Shown here in pieces: positions 36,031 to 43,981 of a stretch of DNA of 64,000 nucleotides (positions are counted from its first letter, which is position 1; each line of letters opens with the position of its first letter). The position numbers and the translations under genes are program-made. The notes under the pieces were generated by a model. It made no database searches. It had not been told where the DNA came from and saw only the letters and a list, made by a program, of their open reading frames with translations. Origin of the DNA: Nostoc sp. MG11 (GTDB taxonomy: Bacteria; Cyanobacteriota; Cyanobacteriia; Cyanobacteriales; Nostocaceae); contig NZ_JACXXN010000008.1 in NCBI RefSeq assembly GCF_014904695.1, forward strand, positions 186,001-250,000, read 5' to 3'.

Positions 36031-38511
36031 TTAGCGAGACAACTCAGTAGCACTATCAGTTGCTTCAATCCAACAACGCTGGCGCTGGAATGGATAAGTC
36101 GGCAATTGGAGACGGCGATATGGATAGTCTCGGTCAAAGTTCGACCAGTCTACCGATGCACCAAGTAAGTATAATTCCCGTAAACTTTCGAGCGTTTGTT
36201 GCCAATCTGACTGTCCTTGACACAGACCGGGAAGTTGCAGTTCTAAGTCATCTGACGAGCCGTATTGACCATTTTCTTCAATCTCTGGCTCAGAGCCGAT
36301 TTCCAATCCAGATGCAAATCTCTCTGACTGTTGCAAATGATTTAACCAATAATCGGGGGTAGCAATCTCATCTGTAACCAACTTGCCAGTAAGACTGGAA
36401 ACTAAGTCTATGCTGGGGGTTGAGTAAGTTACTGCTTGGGCAATTTGCTCAAATGTATATCGCGTTTCGCTTGTTAAAGTTGGCAAAGTGGCAGTTGCAC
36501 TTTTGCAACCATTAACGGCAGATTCAATTGTTGCTGCTACCTGCGCCAAAGGTATGTGCATCAAACCAGCTCTTGCGGTAATTAACTTTAGTCCATCTTC
36601 CAAGCTGAAAACCCCAGCAATGCAAGCAGCGACATATTCCCCAACAGCGTAACCCATGACAGATGAAGGTTTTATACCCCACGACTGCCATAATTTCGCT
36701 AATGCATACTCTAAGGCAAATAAAGCTGGTTGGTTATAAATATTTTCACTTAGAGAAGAAGTTTGACCAGATACAGGATAAAGAACTTCCAGGAGAGACT
36801 TTTCTAAATAAGGACGCAGAATTTCATCGCAACGATCTAGGGTTCGACGGAAGACAAGCTGAGTCCTGTATAACTGTCGTCCTATATTGACATACTCTGA
36901 ATTCTGACCGCTGAATAAAAATGCTATCTTTCGACTCTTGGGGGTTTGTCCCTGACTGCTGGCTAATCCTACAGCCTCCCTTCCTGCAATAAAAGCACTT
37001 AGTTGCTCACGCAGTTGCGTGGTAGACTGTGTTACCACAGCGAGACGATAGGGAAAATGCGATCGCCCTGCATTAGCAGTAAAACAAACATCTTCTAAAG
37101 CTGCTTCAGTGTGAGACTGCAAATAGGTTTCATAACGGGTTGCGAGTTCCCGCAGTGCCTTTTCACTTTTTGCAGACAGAGTTAACAAGTGTACGGGGCG
37201 TTTGTTATCACTAATTGCCGTAGGCAAAACGGGCGCTTCTTCCAGAATCAAATGGCTATTAGTACCACCAAAACCAAAAGCGCTAATTCCGGCTCGACGG
37301 GGTGCTGTATCAACAGGCCAGGGTTGACACTCGGTGGGGATAGAAATCGGAGTCCCTGTCAAAGAAATGCGGGGATTTAGATTTTTCAGGTGTAGGTGCG
37401 CTGGAATCTCTTGATGTTTGAGTGAGAGAACCACTTTAATCAAGCTAGCCATTGCGGAAGCCGATTCCAGATAGCCGATATTCGTCTTAACTGAGCCAAT
37501 CCAACAAGGCTGATCTGGTGAACGATCTCGCATCAGCACTGTTTTTAAAGCATTAGCCTCGATGGGATCTCCTAAAGGAGTGCCAGTACCGTGAACCTCA
37601 ACATAGCTGATTTCGGCAGGTGCGACTTCAGCATTTTCCAAAGCTTGAGAAATTACTGCTTGCTGAGCCGGGCCATTGAATGCTGTCAGTCCATTACCAA
37701 GACCATTTTGGTTAACTGCTGAGCCTTTAATCACAGCCAGAACATTATCTTTGTCCCTAACAGCATCAGCAAGGCGCTTGAGAACAACTACACCACAACC
37801 CTCACCCCTAACATAACCGTTAGTACTAGCGTCAAAAGTCTTGCAGCGACCATCTGGAGCCATAACACGCGCATGAGAGGAAGCGATCGTTTCCTCCGGG
37901 GATAGAATCAAACTCACGCCACCAACTAGCGCCATCTGAGACTCTCCAGTCCGTAAGCTCTGGCAGGCCAAATGTACTGCGACCAGTGACGAAGAACAAG
38001 CAGTATCTACAGCCATACTTGGGCCTCGTAGGTCTAACACATGAGACAGGCGATTGGCAGCAATGCAATGATAAGTGCTGGGGCCGTGGTGAGCGTTAAC
38101 GCGGGAGATATCCTTGCATATAATCCTGTCGTAATCATTATGGCTGATAGCGATAAATACTCCTGTCTTGCTACCAGCCAGCTTTGCTGGTACTACTCCA
38201 GCATCTTCTAGAGCTTCCCAAGCAACTTCTAATACCAATCTATGCTGGGGGTCTATTAACTTGGCTCTGCGTGGCAAAATTCCAAAGAAACCTGGATCGA
38301 ATTGATCTACTTGATTTAGAAAACCACCCCAGCGGGTGCTCATTTTGCCTGGTATACCTGGATTTGGATCATAGAAAGCATCGATATCCCATCTGTCTGA
38401 AGGCACCTCAGTGATGGCGTCCCCACCAGACCGCAGAAGATTCCAGAATGACTCTGGGTTCTCAGCACCGGGAAACCGACAGCCAATACCAATAATAGCT
38501 ATGGGTTCCAT
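36031..38511 (-). CDS. Ketosynthase-acyltransferase protein with degenerate active sites
   Basis: 826 residues. Residues 1-425 are a type I ketosynthase: [32 protein letters not shown] (nucleophile Cys), and [13 protein letters not shown] (first His). The second catalytic His, normally in KTNIGHLE, is Tyr here (KTNIGYLES, codon at 37471-37473). A linker ([19 protein letters not shown]) joins it to an AT-like domain from about 525 ([10 protein letters not shown]). The AT nucleophile motif GHSVGEY reads GYAVGEY (Ala codon at 36646-36648), and the region that should hold the second His (AFHSPLM) is missing. No KR, DH or ACP domain follows; two discrete ACP genes are upstream. It could be a non-elongating KS (loading, transfer or docking) or an early decay product. 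Confidence 0.9.
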   Translation of the reverse strand: MEPIAIIGIGCRFPGAENPESFWNLLRSGGDAITEVPSDRWDIDAFYDPNPGIPGKMSTRWGGFLNQVDQFDPGFFGILPRRAKLIDPQHRLVLEVAWEALEDAGVVPAKLAGSKTGVFIAISHNDYDRIICKDISRVNAHHGPSTYHCIAANRLSHVLDLRGPSMAVDTACSSSLVAVHLACQSLRTGESQMALVGGVSLILSPEETIASSHARVMAPDGRCKTFDASTNGYVRGEGCGVVVLKRLADAVRDKDNVLAVIKGSAVNQNGLGNGLTAFNGPAQQAVISQALENAEVAPAEISYVEVHGTGTPLGDPIEANALKTVLMRDRSPDQPCWIGSVKTNIGYLESASAMASLIKVVLSLKHQEIPAHLHLKNLNPRISLTGTPISIPTECQPWPVDTAPRRAGISAFGFGGTNSHLILEEAPVLPTAISDNKRPVHLLTLSAKSEKALRELATRYETYLQSHTEAALEDVCFTANAGRSHFPYRLAVVTQSTTQLREQLSAFIAGREAVGLASSQGQTPKSRKIAFLFSGQNSEYVNIGRQLYRTQLVFRRTLDRCDEILRPYLEKSLLEVLYPVSGQTSSLSENIYNQPALFALEYALAKLWQSWGIKPSSVMGYAVGEYVAACIAGVFSLEDGLKLITARAGLMHIPLAQVAATIESAVNGCKSATATLPTLTSETRYTFEQIAQAVTYSTPSIDLVSSLTGKLVTDEIATPDYWLNHLQQSERFASGLEIGSEPEIEENGQYGSSDDLELQLPGLCQGQSDWQQTLESLRELYLLGASVDWSNFDRDYPYRRLQLPTYPFQRQRCWIEATDSATELSR

Positions 38512-38584
38512 TTCAATATCTCTACTTATTTAATTGCTCGTATTTCTAGTAGTAGTGCGTCAAGTTTAAATTGATGGATAAACA

Positions 38585-38750
38585 AGTTCGTAGTGAGTTA
38601 GCGCGGTGAGTCCAGTGCTGCGGGAGGGTTTCCCTCCGCAGGCAACTGGCGAACCCGAAGGGTCTTGGGGGTTTCCCCCATGAGCGACTAACGAACCCGA
38701 AGGGTAAGGACTTTAGTCCTTCTTGAACGCTGAAGCGCTCACTATGAACC
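38585..38750. repeat. Dispersed repeat mosaic between PKS-like and methyltransferase genes
   Basis: 268-bp spacer 38512-38779. It contains GTTCGTAGTGAGTTAGCGCG, GGGAGGGTTTCCCTCCGC, two copies of CGAACCCGAAGGGT and GAACGCTGAAGCGCTCACTA. Outer ends are GTAGTGAG/CTCACTATGAAC, as at 34199. No gene. Confidence 0.65.
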
Positions 38751-38779
38751 TATCAAATCAAATTTGACAAATTGACTAA

Positions 38780-39652
38780 TTAATCACGAGGGTTATCTAT
38801 GCGTCGCAGTGTAACTCGTAATAGTCCCATTGTCCCCACATGGAAACCGATGATCGAAAATTTCAGGTATTTTTCATAGCGGCTGACTACTTCTTCACCA
38901 ACCAGATTGACCGCTGCTACGCGGTTTGCTTTCAGTCCCTTTTGCCAAGCTCTCAGTGTACGTGCGTAGTGTTCGCGGTCATTTCTCAGCGCCACAACCT
39001 CAAAAAGTCTCTCACTTGCTGTGGCAATGTCTGCTAAACGAGGTAAGTCTGATTCTGGGAAAATCTCAGTAGCATAAAACTGACTGAAGTCTTCACGGCG
39101 GGAATTTTCATAAGAAATGCTTTGGAGCGATATACAACCCCCTGGTTGCAGCCACTCATGACATCGCTGGAAGAATGCCCGATAACCTGCTATTTTCTCA
39201 TCTTGAGAAAGATTCAACTGGGCAAAGTGTTCAAATGCACCAATGGAAATAATTGCATCGTAAGGTGCTGTGGGAACATGGTCTGACCAGCTTTCAACTC
39301 TGGCATCAATTTGTGGCTGATTGAATGACGAAATCCACTCTGCTTGGCTATTGCTTAAAGTTAAACCTACAGCTTGCTGAACACCATGTACTTCCACTAA
39401 GCGCTTGAGTGTAGAACCCCAGCCGCAGCCCACATCTAAAACTCGTTTAGCATTGCTAGCTCTAGCTTGATTGATATGATAGTCAAGTTTTCTAATTTGC
39501 GCTAACTCTAATGTGTCATTATCTTCCCAAAGCGCAGCTGAATAAGTGTTGGTAGAATCGAGCCAAAGTCTGTAAAACTCATTACTTACGTCGTAGTGAT
39601 GCTGAATTGCCTCTGCTGATGCACCGGGATTCTGAGTTGTTAAAGTGGTCAC
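38780..39652 (-). CDS. Cyclopropane-fatty-acid-synthase/mycolic-acid-methyltransferase family protein
   Basis: 290 residues starting at a GTG with GAGGT in front. The family hallmark is the opening HHYDVSNEFYRLWLDSTNTY, then the SAM motif RVLDVGCGWGSTLKRLVE and IISIGAFEHFAQ. This is the length and layout of the mycobacterial CmaA/MmaA enzymes, which methylate or cyclopropanate double bonds of ACP-bound or lipid-bound chains. Following three desaturases and two ACP genes on the same strand, it may act on a double bond made by them, on an ACP-bound chain. Its first six codons and 5' leader are nearly identical to those of the ACP gene at 39777 (MTTLTT). Confidence 0.92.
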   Translation of the reverse strand: MTTLTTQNPGASAEAIQHHYDVSNEFYRLWLDSTNTYSAALWEDNDTLELAQIRKLDYHINQARASNAKRVLDVGCGWGSTLKRLVEVHGVQQAVGLTLSNSQAEWISSFNQPQIDARVESWSDHVPTAPYDAIISIGAFEHFAQLNLSQDEKIAGYRAFFQRCHEWLQPGGCISLQSISYENSRREDFSQFYATEIFPESDLPRLADIATASERLFEVVALRNDREHYARTLRAWQKGLKANRVAAVNLVGEEVVSRYEKYLKFSIIGFHVGTMGLLRVTLRRIDNPRD

Positions 39653-39720
39653 AGTGTTACCTCAATTGATGACAAAATATTGCGAATTAATCTGATTGTG
39701 GGAAAAGCGGGATGATTTAT

Positions 39721-39771
39721 CGGGCTACGCCCCGCTACGCTAACACGCAGAGGCGCGGAGGCGCAGAGAGT
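39721..39771. repeat. 51-bp small mobile-type repeat with 9-bp flanking direct repeats
   Basis: The unit starts CGGGCTACGCCCCGCTACGC and ends GCGCAGAGAGT. It is flanked by ATGATTTAT at 39712-39720 and 39772-39780. The duplicated spacer between the two ACP genes (near 40145-40160, GGATTGATTTATAAGTTAG) lacks the unit and appears to be the empty site. Longer relatives are at 16487 and 23815. Confidence 0.65.
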
Positions 39772-39776
39772 ATGAT

Positions 39777-40094
39777 TTATGAGTTAGTTCGATCTGCCAC
39801 TAACTGCTCAGATAAAACTTCAATAGTTGGGTAATCGTACAAGATGGTTGGTTCTAATTCGTATCCCAGTAAGTTTTCTAAGTCACCGGTCAAACCAATG
39901 GCGGCTGAGGAGTCCAAACCGTAGCGCTCAAAGGGAACGTTGACATCAATTTCAGATTGGTCGATTTCTAGTAGTTCAGATAGATAAGAAATCAACCATG
40001 TTTGAATCTCTGCGTTGGTTAGGGGTTGTTTACCTGCATCTGGTGTAGCGTTGTCAGGTAGTGAAGTTGTAGAGGGGGTGGTTAGAGTGGTCAT
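39777..40094 (-). CDS. Acyl carrier protein (second of a tandem pair)
   Basis: 105 residues. The phosphopantetheine-attachment Ser lies in FERYGLDSSAAIGLTGDLE, a motif typical of cyanobacterial PKS and FAAL-partner carrier proteins, followed by LGYELEPTILYDYPTIEVL. The N-terminus MTTLTTPSTTSLPDNATPDA is a flexible tail. The DNA from 39811 to 40073 is identical, over 263 bp, to 40187-40449 in the other ACP gene. The two proteins differ only at the first few residues and at the last ten. A cytosolic carrier that would hold the fatty acyl chain activated by the FAAL. Confidence 0.96.
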   Translation of the reverse strand: MTTLTTPSTTSLPDNATPDAGKQPLTNAEIQTWLISYLSELLEIDQSEIDVNVPFERYGLDSSAAIGLTGDLENLLGYELEPTILYDYPTIEVLSEQLVADRTNS

Positions 40095-40164
40095 AGTGTT
40101 ACCTTAATTGATGACAAAATAATTACTAATGAATCTGATTGTTGGGATTGATTTATAAGTTAGT

Positions 40165-40467
40165 TCAGGCTGCCACTAACTGCTTAGATAAAACTTCAAT
40201 AGTTGGGTAATCGTACAAGATGGTTGGTTCTAATTCGTATCCCAGTAAGTTTTCTAAGTCACCGGTCAAACCAATGGCGGCTGAGGAGTCCAAACCGTAG
40301 CGCTCAAAGGGAACGTTGACATCAATTTCAGATTGGTCGATTTCTAGTAGTTCAGATAGATAAGAAATCAACCATGTTTGAATCTCTGCGTTGGTTAGGG
40401 GTTGTTTACCTGCATCTGGTGTAGCGTTGTCAGGTAGTGAAGTTGTAGATACGTGTTGGATAGCCAT
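40165..40467 (-). CDS. Acyl carrier protein (first of a tandem pair)
   Basis: 100 residues with the same GLDSSAAIGLTGDLE attachment site and almost the whole sequence of its neighbour. The N-terminus differs (MAIQHVSTTSLPDNATPDAG), and the tail ends VLSKQLVAA. It is preceded by a purine-rich AAGGAGAT ribosome-binding site (near 40476-40483), six bases before the ATG. It is separated from the desaturase gene at 40665 by about 200 bp with AT-rich direct repeats (TTTAGAGA, GCATTTAGAGA). The recent duplication suggests selection for dosage, or gene conversion. Confidence 0.96.
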   Translation of the reverse strand: MAIQHVSTTSLPDNATPDAGKQPLTNAEIQTWLISYLSELLEIDQSEIDVNVPFERYGLDSSAAIGLTGDLENLLGYELEPTILYDYPTIEVLSKQLVAA

Positions 40468-40664
40468 TATGAAAATCTCCTTTGGGGTGTTATTGCACTA
40501 AATCTGCATTCAGGATTTGAATTGCTTTCTTTAGTTATTAATCAGTTAATCTTGTAACTTTTATGCATTTAGAGATATGCATTTAGAGAGATTTGTTAAG
40601 CGATCGCGCATTTAATTTCTATGCTTTCTACTTGGGATAGATATGCGATCGCTTAGCTGTTGAG

Positions 40665-41678
40665 TTAGGCAGTTCTGGTTTTTGCTTCCATCATGCGTGC
40701 TGTCGGCGTCTTGACATCCCAGACTAAGCCCAGTTTTTCCAGTGCGCGAATTACCCAGCCACTTGGATCAATTTGCCACCACTTCAACCCTGCCATTGCT
40801 GAGTTGGGGAAAGCGTGGTGATTGTTGTGCCAGGATTCGCCTAATGTGGGGATAGCTAACAGAAAGTTGTTTGTACTCATGTCATGGCTTTCGAGGGGAC
40901 GACTACCAAAGACGTGTGCAACTGAGGTAATACACCAAACCATGTTGTGCCAGAAGAAAAGTCTTACCAGTCCACCCCAAAGAAAACCGTAGAAAGCACC
41001 TGTCCAAGAACCTCTAAGGAAACCCCCCGCAACTGTGGGAATCAAAAAACCCAGGAATACCCAGAGAAAGTACATCTGGCTGACTTTTGAGAGGACTTTA
41101 TCTCGTAATAAATCGTTGGCGTAGTAAGTTGCATTGGGGGCATCATAATCGATTGTCCAGGCGAAATGTGCGTGCCATAGTCCTCGCAGCATCCCAAAAA
41201 AACCTTTTCCATGAAAATGGGGTGAATGAGGGTCGCCAGGGCGATCGCTATGTTCATGATGCAATCGATGCAATGCTACCCAAAAAATTAACGGCCCCTG
41301 TGCAGCCATCGATCCCAAGACGGCAAGGACAACCCGCACGGGCATTGCTGCTTGAAAGCTTTTATGGGTAAAGTGTCGATGAAATCCGGCTGTAGTACCG
41401 ATGCCAATGACAACTGTCAGCGCCAAATAAGTTCCAATCTCGATGGGGCTGAGGGTATTTCCTGCCAGCAATAGCGCTACTGCAATCACAAATCCTAGAC
41501 AAGATACCAAGCCAACTGTCAGAGCATGAATCTGCTGTAAAGTTTTTAGGTAGCTACTCGTTACAGTTTTTTTCTGTCTCTTAACCTTGGTTGGAGCTTG
41601 TGTATCCGTTTCTGCATAAGAATTGTCAGCACTTGCAACCATAGACATTTCAGGTATTTGCGAATTCAAAACTTCCAT
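40665..41678 (-). CDS. DesC-type fatty acyl desaturase (third of three)
   Basis: 337 residues. All three histidine boxes of the delta-9 membrane desaturases are present: HRHFTH (GFHRHFTHKSF), HRLHHEHSD and HNNHHAF. Two hairpins of membrane helices surround them. It carries an extended Lys-rich N-terminus (KVKRQKKTVTSSYL). Reaction: O2-dependent removal of two hydrogens from an acyl chain, using a diiron centre and ferredoxin. Sequence similarity to the two neighbouring desaturases is high, so they come from duplication. Position in a FAAL-ACP cluster suggests an ACP-bound substrate. A third role, such as acetylenase, cannot be excluded. Confidence 0.95.
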   Translation of the reverse strand: MEVLNSQIPEMSMVASADNSYAETDTQAPTKVKRQKKTVTSSYLKTLQQIHALTVGLVSCLGFVIAVALLLAGNTLSPIEIGTYLALTVVIGIGTTAGFHRHFTHKSFQAAMPVRVVLAVLGSMAAQGPLIFWVALHRLHHEHSDRPGDPHSPHFHGKGFFGMLRGLWHAHFAWTIDYDAPNATYYANDLLRDKVLSKVSQMYFLWVFLGFLIPTVAGGFLRGSWTGAFYGFLWGGLVRLFFWHNMVWCITSVAHVFGSRPLESHDMSTNNFLLAIPTLGESWHNNHHAFPNSAMAGLKWWQIDPSGWVIRALEKLGLVWDVKTPTARMMEAKTRTA

Positions 41679-41759
41679 TTTTCACCTTTTTGGTTTTTAC
41701 TTGTTGTATTTGTGGAAAGGGCGGGCGAGACGCCCTTTAAATTGCTGCAAGCTGTGAGG

Positions 41760-42722
41760 TTACAAGTCTACTGAAGATTCAGACGGGTTCTTCTTTCTGG
41801 CATTAATCAAACGTTGTGTAGGTCTTTTGACATCCCAGGCTAAGCCCAGCTTTTCTAGCGCCTGAATTGTCCAGCCAGTTGGATCAATTTGCCACCATTC
41901 CAAACCAGCGATCGCAGAGTTAGGAAAGGCATGATGGTTGTTGTGCCATCCTCCGCCCAAGGTAGGTATGGTCAGTAAGAAGTTGTTTCTGCTATGTTCG
42001 CGGGTATCAAAGGCACGGTTACCCCAAATGTGGGCGATTGAGCCAATACTCCAAGTGGCGTGCTGTCCTACAAACATCCGCACGAAGCCCCCCCACAATA
42101 ACCCTTTCAAGGCTCCTAACCATGTCCAGGTGATAATTCCTCCTAAAACAGCGGGGATAGCAAGACCGATGATGATCCACACTAAATACAACTGACTAAT
42201 CTTGACAATTAGAGGATCTTGAATTAAGTCTTTGGCAAAGAACACGGCATTTGTCATCTTGCTGCTGAAGAACCAGCCAATGTGAGAATGCCATAAACCA
42301 TGCCACCAACCTAATTGCTTACCTTCGTGAATATAAGGTGAATGAGGATCTTCAGGCAGGTCGCTGTGCTGGTGATGGTGGCGATGGGTAGCTGCCCAAT
42401 AAATGACTGGCCCTTGACCCGCCATCGACCCCAGGATTGCCAGGATTGCTCGGACTGCTGATTTAGCCTCAAAGGATCTATGGGCAAAGTGTCGATGAAA
42501 ACCCACTTCAGTCGCACCAACAGTTATGATGTACATGCCCAAAAACAAACCGATTTCTACTGAACTAATACCTGTAAACCAAAGTAGGGCAATAGCAGCG
42601 ACAAATCCGATGGTGGGGACTAAGACAGTACCTAGAGCAAAACGTCTTTGGAGATTTTGTAGGCTTTGATTCTCTATAGTTTTGCTTTTCTTGCGCCAGA
42701 CTTTTACTGTTTGAGTGGTCAT
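41760..42722 (-). CDS. DesC-type fatty acyl desaturase (second of three)
   Basis: 320 residues. Histidine boxes HRHFAH, HRHHHQHSD (with an extra His compared with the typical HRxHH) and HNNHHAF, together with the GLWHSHIGW segment found in delta-9 desaturases. Basic N-terminus (KVWRKKSKTIENQ) and a basic tail ending RKKNPSESSVDL. It lies 81 bp from the third desaturase and 45 bp from the first, on the same strand, which points to a single transcript. Substrate and double-bond position are not predictable from sequence. Confidence 0.95.
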   Translation of the reverse strand: MTTQTVKVWRKKSKTIENQSLQNLQRRFALGTVLVPTIGFVAAIALLWFTGISSVEIGLFLGMYIITVGATEVGFHRHFAHRSFEAKSAVRAILAILGSMAGQGPVIYWAATHRHHHQHSDLPEDPHSPYIHEGKQLGWWHGLWHSHIGWFFSSKMTNAVFFAKDLIQDPLIVKISQLYLVWIIIGLAIPAVLGGIITWTWLGALKGLLWGGFVRMFVGQHATWSIGSIAHIWGNRAFDTREHSRNNFLLTIPTLGGGWHNNHHAFPNSAIAGLEWWQIDPTGWTIQALEKLGLAWDVKRPTQRLINARKKNPSESSVDL

Positions 42723-42767
42723 GATTTGTTGTTAACTCCATTCAGAAAGATGAGAACGATCTAGTTA

Positions 42768-43742
42768 CTAATTGTTTTTAGCCTTGAGTTTAGACTCAAT
42801 CATCTGAGCTGTAGGCTTCTTGACATCCCAAACCAAGCCAACTTTTTCTAATACCCAAATCACGTAGAAACCAAAATCTATTTGCCACCATTTCAATCCA
42901 AAAAGTGCTGAGTTAGAAAAAGCGTGGTGGTTGTTGTGCCAGGCTTCTCCACCTGTGGGGATAGCTAGCCAAATGTTGTTTCTACTATGTTCTTTGGTAT
43001 CAAAAGGACGGCTACCGCATAGATGAGTGATGGAGTTAATACTGCTGGTAAAGTGAAATATGAGGAATAGCCGAACACAACCACCCCAGAGAAATCCCAA
43101 TATTGCACCCATAATCGTCCCTGTGAGAATTCCTCCCAAAATGGTGGGTATAGCCAGACCCAGCAAGGCCCAAACGTAGTAAAGCTGGTTGACCTTAGAA
43201 ATAACAGGGTCACGAAGCAAGTCTTTAGTAAATAGGAAAGTATTGGTGATTTCGTGCTTAAACATCCAACCAATATGTGAATGCCATAGCCCTCGCAACC
43301 CGCCTAGAGATTCACTTTCTTGGAAAAATGGGGAATGAGGATCTCCAGGGCGATCGCTATATTGGTGGTGTCGTCTATGGTTGCTCACCCAATAAGTTAT
43401 TGGCCCCTCACAAGCCATAGATCCCAAAATAGCTAAGATAACTCGGACAGCAGTACTAGTCTGAAAAGCAGTGTGTGCAAAGTGTCGATGAAAACCTACG
43501 GTAATTCCTACCAAGGTCAAGATATACATGCTCACTAACAATCCTATTTCCACTGCACCTATCCCTGAGTAAAAGGCGATCGCTAATGCGGCTACTGAAC
43601 CCACTAAAGGAATCCACAAAAGAGCTAAAGCATGAAGCCGTTGCGGTGTTCTTAGGTAATCACTCTTAATGGTGATACTCTTTTTGGCACTAGGATTTAC
43701 CAGCAGTTCGGCTGGTATGGCACGATCAAGCTGCATTGACAT
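42768..43742 (-). CDS. DesC-type fatty acyl desaturase (first of three)
   Basis: 324 residues, four predicted membrane helices. Histidine boxes HRHFAH (GFHRHFAHTAF), HRRHHQYSD and HNNHHAF. Compared with its two neighbours it has GEAWHNNHHAFSNSALFGLK and ends DFGFYVIWVLEKVGL, suggesting a somewhat different substrate channel. The start MSMQLDRAIPAELL is preceded by GGAAAGAC. It is the gene nearest to the FAAL and would be the first desaturase in the transcript; a 239-bp spacer with a dispersed repeat separates the two. Confidence 0.95.
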   Translation of the reverse strand: MSMQLDRAIPAELLVNPSAKKSITIKSDYLRTPQRLHALALLWIPLVGSVAALAIAFYSGIGAVEIGLLVSMYILTLVGITVGFHRHFAHTAFQTSTAVRVILAILGSMACEGPITYWVSNHRRHHQYSDRPGDPHSPFFQESESLGGLRGLWHSHIGWMFKHEITNTFLFTKDLLRDPVISKVNQLYYVWALLGLAIPTILGGILTGTIMGAILGFLWGGCVRLFLIFHFTSSINSITHLCGSRPFDTKEHSRNNIWLAIPTGGEAWHNNHHAFSNSALFGLKWWQIDFGFYVIWVLEKVGLVWDVKKPTAQMIESKLKAKNN

Positions 43743-43845
43743 TTTGTCTTTCCTGATTATTTTTGACTTATAAATCTCTTGAGGGACTGAAGATACTCTG
43801 GGTAAAGCTGTTGTGAAGTACCATGCGAGAATTCAAACTCTCATT

Positions 43846-43955
43846 CTCTGCGTTTCTGTCTTGAAAAGTTTCCTAGGTCGGGCTAACCCTCCTTCTCCTG
43901 ACGGAGACGCTACGCGAACAGAACTTTTCGCTGCGTCTGTGCGTGAGACAAATTC
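43846..43955. repeat. Dispersed repeat between FAAL and first desaturase
   Basis: CTCTGCGTTTCTGTCTTGAA, AGGTCGGGCTAACCCTCC, GACGGAGACGCTACGCGAAC and AACTTTTCGCTGCGTCTGTG. It matches words in 16500-16620, 23760-23820 and 60345-60440. No gene; could affect read-through from FAAL into the desaturases. Confidence 0.6.
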
Positions 43956-43981
43956 ATATTTTCACTCAACAATGCCCTTTA

